A stretch of 64,000 nucleotides of DNA from NCBI RefSeq assembly GCF_900116705.1, contig NZ_FPBP01000009.1:62001-126000 (forward strand). The letters run 5' to 3'. The notes beneath the pieces were generated by a model. That model was not told the DNA's origin and made no database searches. It saw only the letters and a list, made by a program, of their open reading frames with translations. The first letter of the stretch is position 1; the number at the start of each line of letters is the position of its first letter. This document shows positions 34,341 through 43,344 of the stretch, piece by piece. The translations under genes were made by a program, and so were the position numbers. Source of the stretch: Halomonas korlensis. Lineage in GTDB: Bacteria; Pseudomonadota; Gammaproteobacteria; Pseudomonadales; Halomonadaceae.

Positions 34341-37331
34341 ATGGCCCTTCCCGATAATTTCCTGCCACTGACCGACATCCCCGAGCCATTGCGCCCGCCG
34401 CTGGCGCATGTTCGTGAGCGCCTGGCCGCCGCGCTGGAACAAGCCGACAACCTGGCCGATATGACCGGCGCAGAATCGCCCCTCGAGGACTGGCTGGCGC
34501 TGTCGGAGGCCCGACGCGAGCAGCTTGCCAGGGTGCTGGCGGTGTCGAGCTTTGCCGCCGATACGCTGGTGCGCTATCCGGAGTGGTTGTTTCACCTCGA
34601 TGCCAGCGGCGAGCTCGAGACCGCCCCGGAAGCCGAGACGCTGCGCGGCTGGCTCGATGAGCGCCTCGAGTCCGCCGAGGACGAAGCGGCGCTGCAGGGG
34701 GCCGTGCGCCGCTTTCGCCGCGCGCGCATGCTGGGCATCGTCTGGCGCGACCTGACCCGTCCGGTGGGTACCGACATGTGGGCGACCGGCGCGGCAGTCT
34801 CGCATCTCGCCGAGACTTGCCTTGAAAGCTCGCTGGCCTGGCTCGAGGCGCATGTCGCACCGCGCTGGGGCTATCCCGCACCGCGACGCGACGGCAGCGA
34901 GCAGCGCCTGGTGGTGCTGGGCATGGGCAAGCTGGGGGCCGGCGAGCTCAACCTGTCTTCCGATATCGACCTGATCTTCGCCTTCCCCGAAAAAGGCGAG
35001 ACCGAGGGCGGCCGCAAGGCCCTCGAGCATCAGGAATACTTCACCAAACTCGGCCAGAAGTTGATCACCGCGCTCGACGCGGTGACCGCCGACGGTTTCG
35101 CCTTCCGCGTCGACATGCGCCTGCGCCCGCTGGGCGAGGGTGGCCCGCTGGTGGGCAATTTTCCGATGCTGGCCGGCTACTACCAGGATCAGGGCCGCGA
35201 GTGGGAGCGCTACGCCATGCTCAAGGCGCGGCCGGTCGCCGGCGACCGCGAGGCCGGCGCCGAGCTGCTGGCCAGCCTGCGCCCCTTCGTCTATCGCAGG
35301 TACTTGGATTTCGGGGCCATCGAATCGCTGCGCGAACTCAAGTCGATGATCAACCGCGAGGTGCGGCGCAAGGGCATGGAGGGCAACATCAAGCTCGGCC
35401 CCGGCGGCATCCGCGAGGTGGAGTTCGTGGTCCAGGCCTTTCAACTGATACGGGGCGGCCGCGACACCGAGTTGCAGGTCACCTCGCTGAAGACGGCGCT
35501 GGAACGTCTACCCGAACTCGGCCTGCTGCCCCAGGAGGTGGTCGACGAACTGCTGCCCGATTACGCCTTCCTCCGCGATCTGGAGCACGTGCTGCAGGCG
35601 CTGGAAGACCGTCAGACCCAGACGCTCCCCCAAGACGATATCGACCGCGAGCGCGTGGCCCTGGCGCTCGGCATGGCGGACTGGCCGGCGGTAATCGCGC
35701 GGCTGGACGAAGTTCGCGGCCGGGTACGCCAGCACTTCGATGCGGTGATTGCTGACCCCGAGGACGAGGTGGAGGAGAGCGGCGATACCGAGGAGAGCGT
35801 GGCGGTCGGCCTGGAGGAGTGGCGCGCGCTATGGCGCGATGAGCTCGAAGACAGCGAGGCCGCGGCCCTGCTGGAAGCGGCCGGTTTCGCGACGCCAGAC
35901 GTCGCCATGCGGCGCCTGCGAACGCTGCGCCATTCACGCCAGATAAAGGCCATGCAGCGCATCGGCTTTGATCGTCTCGGTGCCCTGATGCCGATGCTGC
36001 TCGACGCCGTGGCGGGCAGCGAGGCGCCGGATACCTCGCTCGAGCGTGTGTTGCCGCTTATCGAGTCGGTATTGCGGCGCACCGCGTACCTGGCACTGCT
36101 GCGCGAGAATCCCGACGCCCTGGGGCACCTGATGGGGCTGTGTGGCGCGAGTCCCTGGATCGCCGAGCAGTTGGCCCGTCATCCGGTCCTGCTGGACGAG
36201 CTGTTGACCCCCGAAACGCTCTATACACCGGCCGACAAGGTGCTCCTTTCGGACGAGCTGCGCCAGGCCCTGGGTCGCCTTCCCGAGGACGACGAGGAGG
36301 CCCAGCTCGAGGCCTTGCGGGTCTTCAAGCACGCCCAGGTGCTCCACGTGGCGGCCTCCGATATCGCCGGTACGCGTCACCTGATGAAGGTCAGCGACTA
36401 TCTCACCTATATTGCCGAGGTGATCCTCGAGGCGGTGCTGGCCATGGCCTGGAAGCACCTGACGCGCAAGCATGGTTTTCCCCAGCGTCGCGACGGGGAG
36501 CGAGCCGGCACCGAGCCCGAGTTCCTGATCGTCGGGTATGGCAAGCTCGGCGGCATCGAGCTCGGGTATGACTCCGACCTGGACCTGGTGTTCATCCACG
36601 ATGCCGCAAGCCAGGGTAGCACCGACGGTAAGCGCCCGCTGGACAATGCCGTGTTCTTCACGCGTCTGGGGCAGCGGATCATCCATCTGCTCACCGCCAT
36701 GACGCCCTCGGGGACCCTCTACGAGGTGGACATGCGCCTGCGGCCCTCCGGTAACTCAGGGCTTCTGGTCACGCCGCTGGAAGCCTTCGCCGACTATCAA
36801 TACCACCAGGCCTGGACCTGGGAGCATCAGGCACTGGTGCGGGCGCGGGTAGTCGCCGGTAATGCGACCCTTGCCGAGCGCTTCGCCGCGATTCGTGGCG
36901 AGATACTTGGTGGTGAGCGCGATCTCGAGGCGTTGCGTGTCGAGGTGGTCAAGATGCGTCACAAGATGCGCGATCATCTGGCCAGCAAGGGCAAGGGCGA
37001 CGATTTCGACCTGAAGCACGACCCCGGCGGCATGGTCGATATCGAGTTCCTGTGCCAGTACGCGGTGCTTTCCATGTCCCAGGAAACCCCCGATCTATTG
37101 GCCTGGAGCGACAATATTCGTATTCTGGAAACCTTGGAAGCGACCGGTCGCCTGCCGGAGGAGGATTGCCAGCGCTTGCGTGATGCCTACCTTGCCTACC
37201 GCAGTGCCGTCCACCGCGCCTCCCTGACCCGCGAGGCGAAGCGGGGGCGCGACGCCGATTTCCAATCGCATCGTCAGGCCGTGACCGAACTCTGGCAGCG
37301 CCTGCTCGAGCCACAGGAGGCGCCGCAATGA
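34341..37331 (+). CDS. glnE: glutamine synthetase adenylyltransferase/adenylyl-removase
   Basis: A 996-residue bifunctional enzyme that adenylylates glutamine synthetase in nitrogen excess and removes AMP in nitrogen limitation, under control of PII. Two nucleotidyltransferase domains are visible: the N-terminal adenylyl-removase with LGMGKLGAGELNLSSDIDLI (about residues 193-212) and the C-terminal adenylyltransferase with VGYGKLGGIELGYDSDLDLV, each followed by an MRLRPLG or MRLRPSG strand. Length is as expected. It lies between dgkA and ilvE and appears to be in a conserved housekeeping neighbourhood. Confidence 0.96.
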   Translation: MALPDNFLPLTDIPEPLRPPLAHVRERLAAALEQADNLADMTGAESPLEDWLALSEARREQLARVLAVSSFAADTLVRYPEWLFHLDASGELETAPEAETLRGWLDERLESAEDEAALQGAVRRFRRARMLGIVWRDLTRPVGTDMWATGAAVSHLAETCLESSLAWLEAHVAPRWGYPAPRRDGSEQRLVVLGMGKLGAGELNLSSDIDLIFAFPEKGETEGGRKALEHQEYFTKLGQKLITALDAVTADGFAFRVDMRLRPLGEGGPLVGNFPMLAGYYQDQGREWERYAMLKARPVAGDREAGAELLASLRPFVYRRYLDFGAIESLRELKSMINREVRRKGMEGNIKLGPGGIREVEFVVQAFQLIRGGRDTELQVTSLKTALERLPELGLLPQEVVDELLPDYAFLRDLEHVLQALEDRQTQTLPQDDIDRERVALALGMADWPAVIARLDEVRGRVRQHFDAVIADPEDEVEESGDTEESVAVGLEEWRALWRDELEDSEAAALLEAAGFATPDVAMRRLRTLRHSRQIKAMQRIGFDRLGALMPMLLDAVAGSEAPDTSLERVLPLIESVLRRTAYLALLRENPDALGHLMGLCGASPWIAEQLARHPVLLDELLTPETLYTPADKVLLSDELRQALGRLPEDDEEAQLEALRVFKHAQVLHVAASDIAGTRHLMKVSDYLTYIAEVILEAVLAMAWKHLTRKHGFPQRRDGERAGTEPEFLIVGYGKLGGIELGYDSDLDLVFIHDAASQGSTDGKRPLDNAVFFTRLGQRIIHLLTAMTPSGTLYEVDMRLRPSGNSGLLVTPLEAFADYQYHQAWTWEHQALVRARVVAGNATLAERFAAIRGEILGGERDLEALRVEVVKMRHKMRDHLASKGKGDDFDLKHDPGGMVDIEFLCQYAVLSMSQETPDLLAWSDNIRILETLEATGRLPEEDCQRLRDAYLAYRSAVHRASLTREAKRGRDADFQSHRQAVTELWQRLLEPQEAPQ

Positions 37332-37409
37332 AGGGCGCCTTCGTTATGATACTCGGACAGGCAGACGAATTTGACGACAACACGCAGAGCACACGAAAGG
37401 ACGTAGATT

Positions 37410-38333
37410 ATGTCGATGGCTGACCGTGACGGTCTCATCTGGTTCGATGGCGAGCTGGTTCCCTGGCGCGATGCCCAGGTGCACGTGCTGACCCACACCC
37501 TGCATTACGGCATGGGTTGCTTCGAGGGCGTGCGTGCCTATGCCACCGAGCAGGGCACGGCCATATTTCGCCTCAAGGAACATACCGACCGCCTCTTTGA
37601 CTCCGCCAAGATTCTTGGCATGGCGATGCCCTTTGGTAAGGCGCAGATCAACGAGGCGTGCCGGGCCGCGGTGCGCGAGAATGGCCTCGAGGAAGCCTAC
37701 CTGCGCCCCATGGTGTTCTTCGGTAGCGAGGGCATGGGGCTGCGCGCCGACAACCTCAATACCCACGTGATCGTCGCCGCCTGGGAATGGCCGTCGTACA
37801 TGTCACCCGAGTCGCGCGAGCTCGGCATCAAGGTGCAGACCTCCTCCTTCACCCGCCACCACGTCAACATCGCCATGACCCGGGCCAAGGCCAACGGACA
37901 GTACATCAATTCGATGATGGCACTGGCCGAGGCGCAGCGCGGCGGCTACGACGAGGCTCTGCTGCTCGACCCCCAGGGCTATGCCGCCGAGGGGTCCGGC
38001 GAGAATCTCTTCGTGGTCAAGAACGGCGTCATCTACACGCCGATGCTGACCTCCTGCCTGAACGGCATCACCCGCAACACCGTGCTGCACATGGCCGAGC
38101 ATCTAGGGTATGAGCTGCGCGAGAAGCTACTGACCCGCGACGAGATCTACATCGCCGACGAGGCCTTCTTTACCGGGACCGCCGCTGAGGTGTTGCCGAT
38201 CCGTGAGCTCGATGGGCGCAATATCGGCGAGGGCCGACGCGGGCCCGTCACCGAGCAGATCCAGTCGCTGTACTTCGACCTGGTCAAGGGCAAGCAGACG
38301 CTGGAGGCCGACTGGCTGACGCCGGTGGCGTGA
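37410..38333 (+). CDS. ilvE: branched-chain amino acid aminotransferase
   Basis: A 307-residue fold-type IV PLP enzyme that makes or degrades valine, leucine and isoleucine. The start MADRDGLIWFDGELVPWRDAQVHVLTHTLHYG-type region, the PLP lysine in RAKANGQYINSMMA and the phosphate-binding GSGENLFVVKNG and LTRDEIYIADEAFFTGTAAEV are all typical. AAAGGA is eight bases before the first ATG; a second in-frame ATG follows two codons later. A strong intrinsic terminator lies 35 bp after the stop, closing this transcription unit before the ABC transporter cluster. Confidence 0.95.
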   Translation: MSMADRDGLIWFDGELVPWRDAQVHVLTHTLHYGMGCFEGVRAYATEQGTAIFRLKEHTDRLFDSAKILGMAMPFGKAQINEACRAAVRENGLEEAYLRPMVFFGSEGMGLRADNLNTHVIVAAWEWPSYMSPESRELGIKVQTSSFTRHHVNIAMTRAKANGQYINSMMALAEAQRGGYDEALLLDPQGYAAEGSGENLFVVKNGVIYTPMLTSCLNGITRNTVLHMAEHLGYELREKLLTRDEIYIADEAFFTGTAAEVLPIRELDGRNIGEGRRGPVTEQIQSLYFDLVKGKQTLEADWLTPVA

Positions 38334-38367
38334 ATCGCTGCCTCCCTCCAGGCTCCTGGAGTTTCTG

Positions 38368-38401
38368 AAGCCCCCGCCTGTGACGACAGGCGGGGGCTTT
38401 T
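38368..38401 (+). terminator. intrinsic terminator after ilvE
   Basis: AAGCCCCCGCCTG (38368-38380) and CAGGCGGGGGCTT (38387-38399) form a perfect 13-bp GC-rich stem around a TGACGA loop, followed by a T run (38398-38401). This is the clearest Rho-independent terminator in the window and separates the housekeeping genes from the catabolic cluster. Confidence 0.93.
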
Positions 38402-38406
38402 ACCTT

Positions 38407-38550
38407 CTGAACAGCGTTCAGGACGCCACCTCCTGAAAACGTCAGTGAATACAAAATAGCCAGATTGGTCATTTCTCTCCGGCAGCTGCGTTGCGCCTAA
38501 ACAAGGGCCGGCACTAAGCTCCACTATCCAACTTGCAGACAGGCAAGTTG
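38407..38550. promoter_or_regulatory. upstream control region of the ABC transporter cluster with two inverted repeats
   Basis: The 180-bp region before the first cluster gene holds CTGAAC-AGC-GTTCAG at 38407-38421 and CAACTTGC-AGACAG-GCAAGTTG at 38529-38550, the latter a perfect 8-bp dyad ending 32 bp before the ATG. Either may be the operator for the cluster regulator or, for the second, a leader hairpin. No consensus CRP site was recognised. Confidence 0.4.
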
Positions 38551-38582
38551 AAGAATAAATACTAGAACGTCAGGAGAGTATC

Positions 38583-39521
38583 ATGTTCAAGAAAACCACG
38601 CTGGCAGCCTCTATCTTAATGTTATCCGCGACCACTGCGTCTGCAGATGGCCCCTATAAAATCGGCATTACGCAAAATAATGTGGGTGTCGATAGTTACC
38701 AGACGACCTATGAAAGTGCCTTCGAGAAAGCGGCAGAAGCGAACGATAATGTCGAGGTCGTTATCCTCGATGCCGGAGGAGACGTGGCGCGACAGATTGG
38801 CCAGGTCAACAATCTGATTCAACAGCGAGTGGATGCCATTATCATATGGCCGACCAACGGCCAGGCCGTCATACCTGCCCTTCGCCAAGCCCATCGGGCC
38901 GGCATCCCGGTGATTGTGACGAATTCAAAGATCGCTGAAGCCGGAATGGAATTCATCGCCGCCTTCTCCGGACCCGACAATGTCCAGCAGGGGGTCTCGT
39001 CCGCCGAGATGATGTGTGATGCCCTCGGGGGTGAGGGACAAATCGTCCAGGTTGCCGGTCAACCGGGTTACACCACGGCCATGGAGCGCTCGCAAGGCTT
39101 CGAGGAGCGGCTGGCGGAGGTATGCCCCGGCGTCGAACTCGTGGAGACCCAGCCCGCCGACTGGAACCGCGAGAAGGCTCAGCGCGTCATGGAAAACTTC
39201 CTCACCAAGTACAATGACATCGACGGCGTTTATGCCGGAGATGACAACATGGGAGTGGGTGCCTTGAATGCGGCCAAGGGAGCCGAGCGGGCCGAAGGAA
39301 TTATCTTTATCGGTGCCACCAACTTTGCCGTAGGTTACGAGGCTATCGAGCGTGGTGAGTACTATGGCTCCATCTATCAGTCTCCAGTCGATGATGCCGA
39401 GGCAGCACTGCAGACGGCGCTCGATATCCTGGCGGGAAAAGAGGTGCCGAAGATGAACTTCTTCGAAACTCCCAAGATTACGGCTGCCAATATCGGCGAG
39501 TTTGAAAAGCCTGTCTTCTGA
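38583..39521 (+). CDS. sugar-type ABC transporter substrate-binding protein (RbsB-like)
   Basis: A 312-residue periplasmic binding protein of the Peripla_BP_4 / ribose-binding class. The signal peptide is about residues 1-21 (cleaved near ASA-DGPY). The mature strand YKIGITQNNVGVDSYQTTYESAF, the repeat DAIIIWPTNGQAVIPALRQAHRAGIPVIVTNS and the hinge strands are typical. Base use is AT-richer at the 5' end than in the neighbours. It is the first gene of a transporter block followed by two permeases and a double ATPase. The ligand is unknown; this class binds pentoses, hexoses, polyols, autoinducer-2 and some aromatic glycosides, and the downstream enzymes suggest something that leads to hydroxyquinol. 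Confidence 0.88.
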   Translation: MFKKTTLAASILMLSATTASADGPYKIGITQNNVGVDSYQTTYESAFEKAAEANDNVEVVILDAGGDVARQIGQVNNLIQQRVDAIIIWPTNGQAVIPALRQAHRAGIPVIVTNSKIAEAGMEFIAAFSGPDNVQQGVSSAEMMCDALGGEGQIVQVAGQPGYTTAMERSQGFEERLAEVCPGVELVETQPADWNREKAQRVMENFLTKYNDIDGVYAGDDNMGVGALNAAKGAERAEGIIFIGATNFAVGYEAIERGEYYGSIYQSPVDDAEAALQTALDILAGKEVPKMNFFETPKITAANIGEFEKPVF

Positions 39522-39680
39522 TGCGCCAAGTTCGCGGCTCGCGAACAGTTTGCGAGCAATCCTTCATCAATACGCCTTGGCTTTACTATCGGGTGCGTGA
39601 GCTTTTCGTTTCCGGTGTCACGTCTGTCAGCGGCGATAGATAGTAAAAAGCACAAGGCGATATCCAGGCAGGTGAGCAAC

Positions 39681-40691
39681 ATGGCTACTGCAGAACAAGG
39701 CAGCAATAGAGTGATGTTTGGCAGAGTAAGTAAGTCAGGCCTGATGAGTTTTCTGTCGGCTCAGGGAATATTGATCTTCTTCCTGCTCAGCATGGTGGTG
39801 TTCTCTTTCTTTTCCGAGCAGTTCCTGTCGCAGTCCAACGTCATGACGGTGGTTCGCCAGGCATCGATTATCGGCATCATCGCCGTCGGGGTGACCGTCG
39901 TGATCATCGGCGGCAATCTGGACCTGTCGGTTGGGTCAATGCTCTCTTTCGCGACCGTGCTGGTCGTCGATCTCCATGACAAGGTCGGACCCACTACTGC
40001 CATCATTCTCATGTTCGCTTTGACACTGATGGTGGGGGCAATCAATGGTTTTCTGGTGGGCTTCATGCGGCTGAATTCACTGATCGTGACCTTGGCGATG
40101 CTGTCGGCGATCCAGGGCGGCATCCTGATCTATAGCGGTGGCCAGAATGTCGATATCGCCAACCAGGACGGTACCTGGTTCTCGGTCTTCGGTCGTGGCT
40201 ACGTGGCGGGGATTGCCGTACCCGTGGTCATCTTCGCTGTCCTTGCCATCATCGTGCAGATTGTCATGTCCTACACCAGTTACGGCAGGCGAATCTTCGC
40301 CGTCGGGGGGAACCCCGTGGCCGCCGTCTATTCGGGCATCAGGAAGAACTGGTGCGTCTTCAGCACCTATCTGATCTCGGCATTCTGCGTTGCCTGTGCC
40401 GCTCTGGTGCTGGGGTCACGCGTCATGGGTTCCCAGAACAATGTGGGTCAGGGTTACGAGCTGCTGGTGTTGGCCGGGATCATACTGGGGGGGACCAGCC
40501 TTCTGGGCGGCGCCGGGAGCATCTGGAAGACAGTGATCGGTGTGCTGATCCTGGGCTTCATCCAGAACGGTCTGTTGTTGATGGGCTACCCCTATTACAC
40601 CCAATGGCTCGTCACCTGGGTGATCATCATCCTGGCCGTCTGGCTGGACCTTGCCAACAAGCGCAAGCGTCTCCTTACGACCCATTCCTGA
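39681..40691 (+). CDS. sugar-type ABC transporter permease 1 (RbsC family)
   Basis: A 336-residue inner-membrane permease of the BPD_transp_2 family with eight to ten predicted helices. GVTVVIIGGNLDLSVGSMLSFATV and GGTSLLGGAGSIWKTVIGVLILG are typical of RbsC-type subunits. The frame is open to 39597, but ATG at 39681 (MATAEQGSN) is preferred because the preceding residues are not conserved in kind and GGTGAG sits close upstream. It is followed almost at once by a second, different permease, so the transmembrane channel is probably a heterodimer, unlike the RbsC homodimer. Confidence 0.88.
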   Translation: MATAEQGSNRVMFGRVSKSGLMSFLSAQGILIFFLLSMVVFSFFSEQFLSQSNVMTVVRQASIIGIIAVGVTVVIIGGNLDLSVGSMLSFATVLVVDLHDKVGPTTAIILMFALTLMVGAINGFLVGFMRLNSLIVTLAMLSAIQGGILIYSGGQNVDIANQDGTWFSVFGRGYVAGIAVPVVIFAVLAIIVQIVMSYTSYGRRIFAVGGNPVAAVYSGIRKNWCVFSTYLISAFCVACAALVLGSRVMGSQNNVGQGYELLVLAGIILGGTSLLGGAGSIWKTVIGVLILGFIQNGLLLMGYPYYTQWLVTWVIIILAVWLDLANKRKRLLTTHS

Positions 40692-40693
40692 AC

Positions 40694-41665
40694 ATGGTGA
40701 ACAACATGATAAATGTGAAGGGTTTTCTCAAGGGTGGCGGTTTTGTTCAGCCAATATGGGTGTTCGTCATCGTCATTACCGTCTTCTTCAGTTTTATGTC
40801 AGATTATTTCCTGTCGGTCGGGAACCTGACGAATATTCTGGTGCAGACATCGACCATCGGCTTGATTGCCCTGGGCATGACCTACGTGATGATCAACGGC
40901 AATATCGATCTCTCCGTGGGTGCCATCCTGGGCCTGGCGGCGTCGCTGTCGGTGGGGCTGCAAGACTATGGCCTGGCGGTGGCCGTGATAGCGGCGCTGG
41001 CGTCGGGCCTGATCATTGGCGCCATCAATGGTCTGATCGTCTGGAAGACCGGCGTCAACGCCTTCATCGTCACGTTGGGGGCCATGATCGGGGTCCGTGG
41101 CCTGATCTTCGTCTACACCGGAGAACAATCTTTCTACGCAACCAACTTTGCCTTCTCGGACTTCGGTGCGGCTTCGATTGGGCCCTTTCCGCTGCTGGCC
41201 ATCATCTTCCTCGTCTGCGCACTGATAATGCATCTGGTGTTGAAGAAGACCGGCCACGGTCGCAACACCTTCGCCGTCGGCGGCAACGCCGAAGCGGCGC
41301 TGGATGCCGGGATTCGCATCGGCCGCCACATGACGATCAACTTCATCATCGTGGGCTTCTTCGCCGCCCTGGCGGGTGTACTCCTGGCGACCCAGATGGG
41401 AGCGGCAACGCCCAACCTGGGGCGCGACTATGAACTCTGGACCATCACCGCCGTGGTGCTCGGTGGCACCAAGCTGACGGGCGGTTACGGCAGCATCACA
41501 GGCACTCTTGGCGGCGTGCTCGCCATCGGCATCCTCCGCAATGGCATGAACATGATGCAGGTGCCGGCCTTCTACGTCCTGGTGATTCTCGGGGTGATCC
41601 TGATTTCCGTCCTGGTCATTGACCAGAAGCTCAATGTCCATGCCAGCAAGGGAGTCAGCATATGA
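40694..41665 (+). CDS. sugar-type ABC transporter permease 2 (RbsC family)
   Basis: A 323-residue permease, paralogous to the preceding one, with the signature GMTYVMINGNIDLSVGAILGLAAS and GGTKLTGGYGSITGTLGGVLAIG. Either of two ATG codons (40694 or 40706) may start it; neither has a strong Shine-Dalgarno, which fits coupling to the upstream gene, whose stop is only 2 bp away. Its own stop overlaps the ATG of the ATPase gene (ATGA). Longer frame upstream of 40694 overlaps permease 1 out of frame and is not used. Confidence 0.88.
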   Translation: MVNNMINVKGFLKGGGFVQPIWVFVIVITVFFSFMSDYFLSVGNLTNILVQTSTIGLIALGMTYVMINGNIDLSVGAILGLAASLSVGLQDYGLAVAVIAALASGLIIGAINGLIVWKTGVNAFIVTLGAMIGVRGLIFVYTGEQSFYATNFAFSDFGAASIGPFPLLAIIFLVCALIMHLVLKKTGHGRNTFAVGGNAEAALDAGIRIGRHMTINFIIVGFFAALAGVLLATQMGAATPNLGRDYELWTITAVVLGGTKLTGGYGSITGTLGGVLAIGILRNGMNMMQVPAFYVLVILGVILISVLVIDQKLNVHASKGVSI

Positions 41666-43248
41666 ATACCTCAGCCACCCGCAGCCATGTTGCTGATCAT
41701 TCGGGCGCAGCGGCTCCCGTACTTTCACTGATCGATATCACCAAGAAATTCCCGGGTGTCGTGGCCCTCAACAAGGTGAGCTTCGACGTCCGGCCTGGCG
41801 AGGTGCATGCACTGCTCGGCGAGAATGGTGCTGGCAAATCGACACTGATGAAGGTGCTTGCCGGCAAGCACCAGCCCAACGGGGGAAAGATCGTTCTGGA
41901 AGGCGAGGAGAAGTCCTTCGAGAATCCCAAGCAGGCCAAGAAGAGCGGCATCGTGCTGATTCATCAGGAGCAGTCATTGGTGCCCGAGATGTCGGTGGCC
42001 GAGAACATCTATCTGGGTAGTCTGCCGCTCAAATGGGGAAACCGCGTCGACTGGAAGAAGTTGCATGCGGACAGCACCGAAATCCTTCAGCGGCTCAAGT
42101 GTTCCTTCACGTCGCGGGAAATGGTCAGTCACCTCTCGATTGCCAAGAAACAGATGGTCGAGATTGCGCGCGCACTGGTCTTCACTCCCAAGGTCGTGGT
42201 CTTCGACGAGCCGACCGCCTCCCTGACCGATCACGAGAAACCGGTACTGTACGACATTATCAAAACTCTGCAGGAGCAGGGCGTCGGCATCGTCTACATC
42301 TCGCATCGTATGGACGAAATCTTTCATCTCTCTCAGCGGATCACGGTGCTCCGGGACGGCGAATACAACGGGACCGTCAATACCGCCGAGACCAATGAGG
42401 ATGAAGTCACCAAGCTGATGATTGGTCGTAGCCTCGAACTCGACCACGCCAGCAAACCCCACGATTTCAAGGAGAACATGCTGGAACTTCGTCACCTCAC
42501 GGTGGATGGGGTCTTCGAAGACGTCAGTTTTAATGTGCGCAAGGGCGAGATCGTCGGTATGTACGGCCTGGTGGGGGCGGGACGCTCAGAAGTCGCCGAA
42601 ACCATCTTCGGGCTGCGCCGTCCATCGTCCGGCGAGATCCTTCTCGAAGGCAGGGCCGAGACGATCGGTTCCAGCCATGAGGCGGTGGAAAAGGGCATTG
42701 CCCTGGTACCGGAGGATCGCAAGGACCAGGGCCTGATCCTGGGGATGAACTGTCGCGACAACATGACGTTGTCTGCCCTCGGCAGCGTGTCGTCGATGGG
42801 GTTCATGAAGACCAGTGCCGAGAAAGTGGTGCACGACAAGTATCAGTCCGCGATGAAGATCAAGACGCCGAGTTGGCGGCAGAAGGTCGGTAACCTCAGT
42901 GGGGGCAACCAGCAGAAGATTGTCATCGGCAAATGGCTGCACACCCATCCGAAGCTGCTGATCCTGGACGAGCCGACCCGGGGAATCGACGTCGGCTCCA
43001 AGGCCGAGATCCATGCCCTGATCAAGGAATTGGCGAGAACGGGGTATGCCGTGCTGGTGATCTCCTCCGAAATGCCCGAGGTCCTGGGCGTCAGCAACCG
43101 CATCATTGCCATGTATGACGGACGGATCACGGCGGAGTTCGACGGGGACGCAGTTTCCGAGGATGAGCTGGTGCATGCGATCACCGGCCAGGTCGCGCAG
43201 GCGCCCAAGGTCGCGACTGCCATAACCGATGATGCGACGGTGCCCTGA
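41662..43248 (+). CDS. sugar-type ABC transporter ATP-binding protein (RbsA/MglA-like)
   Basis: A 528-residue ATPase with two tandem ABC domains. The N-terminal domain has Walker A GENGAGKST (near residue 54), a degenerate signature (HLSIAKKQMVEIAR) and Walker B VVVFDEPTASL. The C-terminal domain has the usual degenerate Walker A (GLVGAGRSE), signature NLSGGNQQK and Walker B LLILDEPTRGIDVG. This asymmetry is normal for the RbsA/MglA/XylG group. Unusually for the group, the ATPase gene comes last, after the binding protein and both permeases. The transporter is probably transcribed together with the enzyme genes that follow after a 96-bp gap holding a hairpin. Confidence 0.92.
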   Translation: MNTSATRSHVADHSGAAAPVLSLIDITKKFPGVVALNKVSFDVRPGEVHALLGENGAGKSTLMKVLAGKHQPNGGKIVLEGEEKSFENPKQAKKSGIVLIHQEQSLVPEMSVAENIYLGSLPLKWGNRVDWKKLHADSTEILQRLKCSFTSREMVSHLSIAKKQMVEIARALVFTPKVVVFDEPTASLTDHEKPVLYDIIKTLQEQGVGIVYISHRMDEIFHLSQRITVLRDGEYNGTVNTAETNEDEVTKLMIGRSLELDHASKPHDFKENMLELRHLTVDGVFEDVSFNVRKGEIVGMYGLVGAGRSEVAETIFGLRRPSSGEILLEGRAETIGSSHEAVEKGIALVPEDRKDQGLILGMNCRDNMTLSALGSVSSMGFMKTSAEKVVHDKYQSAMKIKTPSWRQKVGNLSGGNQQKIVIGKWLHTHPKLLILDEPTRGIDVGSKAEIHALIKELARTGYAVLVISSEMPEVLGVSNRIIAMYDGRITAEFDGDAVSEDELVHAITGQVAQAPKVATAITDDATVP

Positions 43249-43288
43249 CGCACTCACGTTTCCTTTGTCTTTTCGATCCCACAACGTG

Positions 43289-43313
43289 CGTCGCCTTCTT
43301 CGAGGCGGCGACG
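43289..43313. terminator. hairpin between transporter and enzyme genes
   Basis: CGTCGCC (43289-43295) and GGCGACG (43307-43313) form a 7-bp stem whose loop can extend pairing. No T run follows. Placed 32 bp before the maleylacetate reductase start, it may lower read-through from the transporter genes or protect their transcript. Confidence 0.35.
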
Positions 43314-43344
43314 GGACACTCACGGCAGCAACGAGGACTCCTCC

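Noticed and set aside
34302..35444. 380-codon open frame antisense to glnE
   Set aside because: glnE is a clear full-length gene; antisense openness is due to codon bias.
38583..43248. Calling the ABC block a ribose (rbs) operon
   Set aside because: No rbsK, rbsD or RbsR-type LacI regulator is present, there are two different permeases, and the following genes are for aromatic breakdown.
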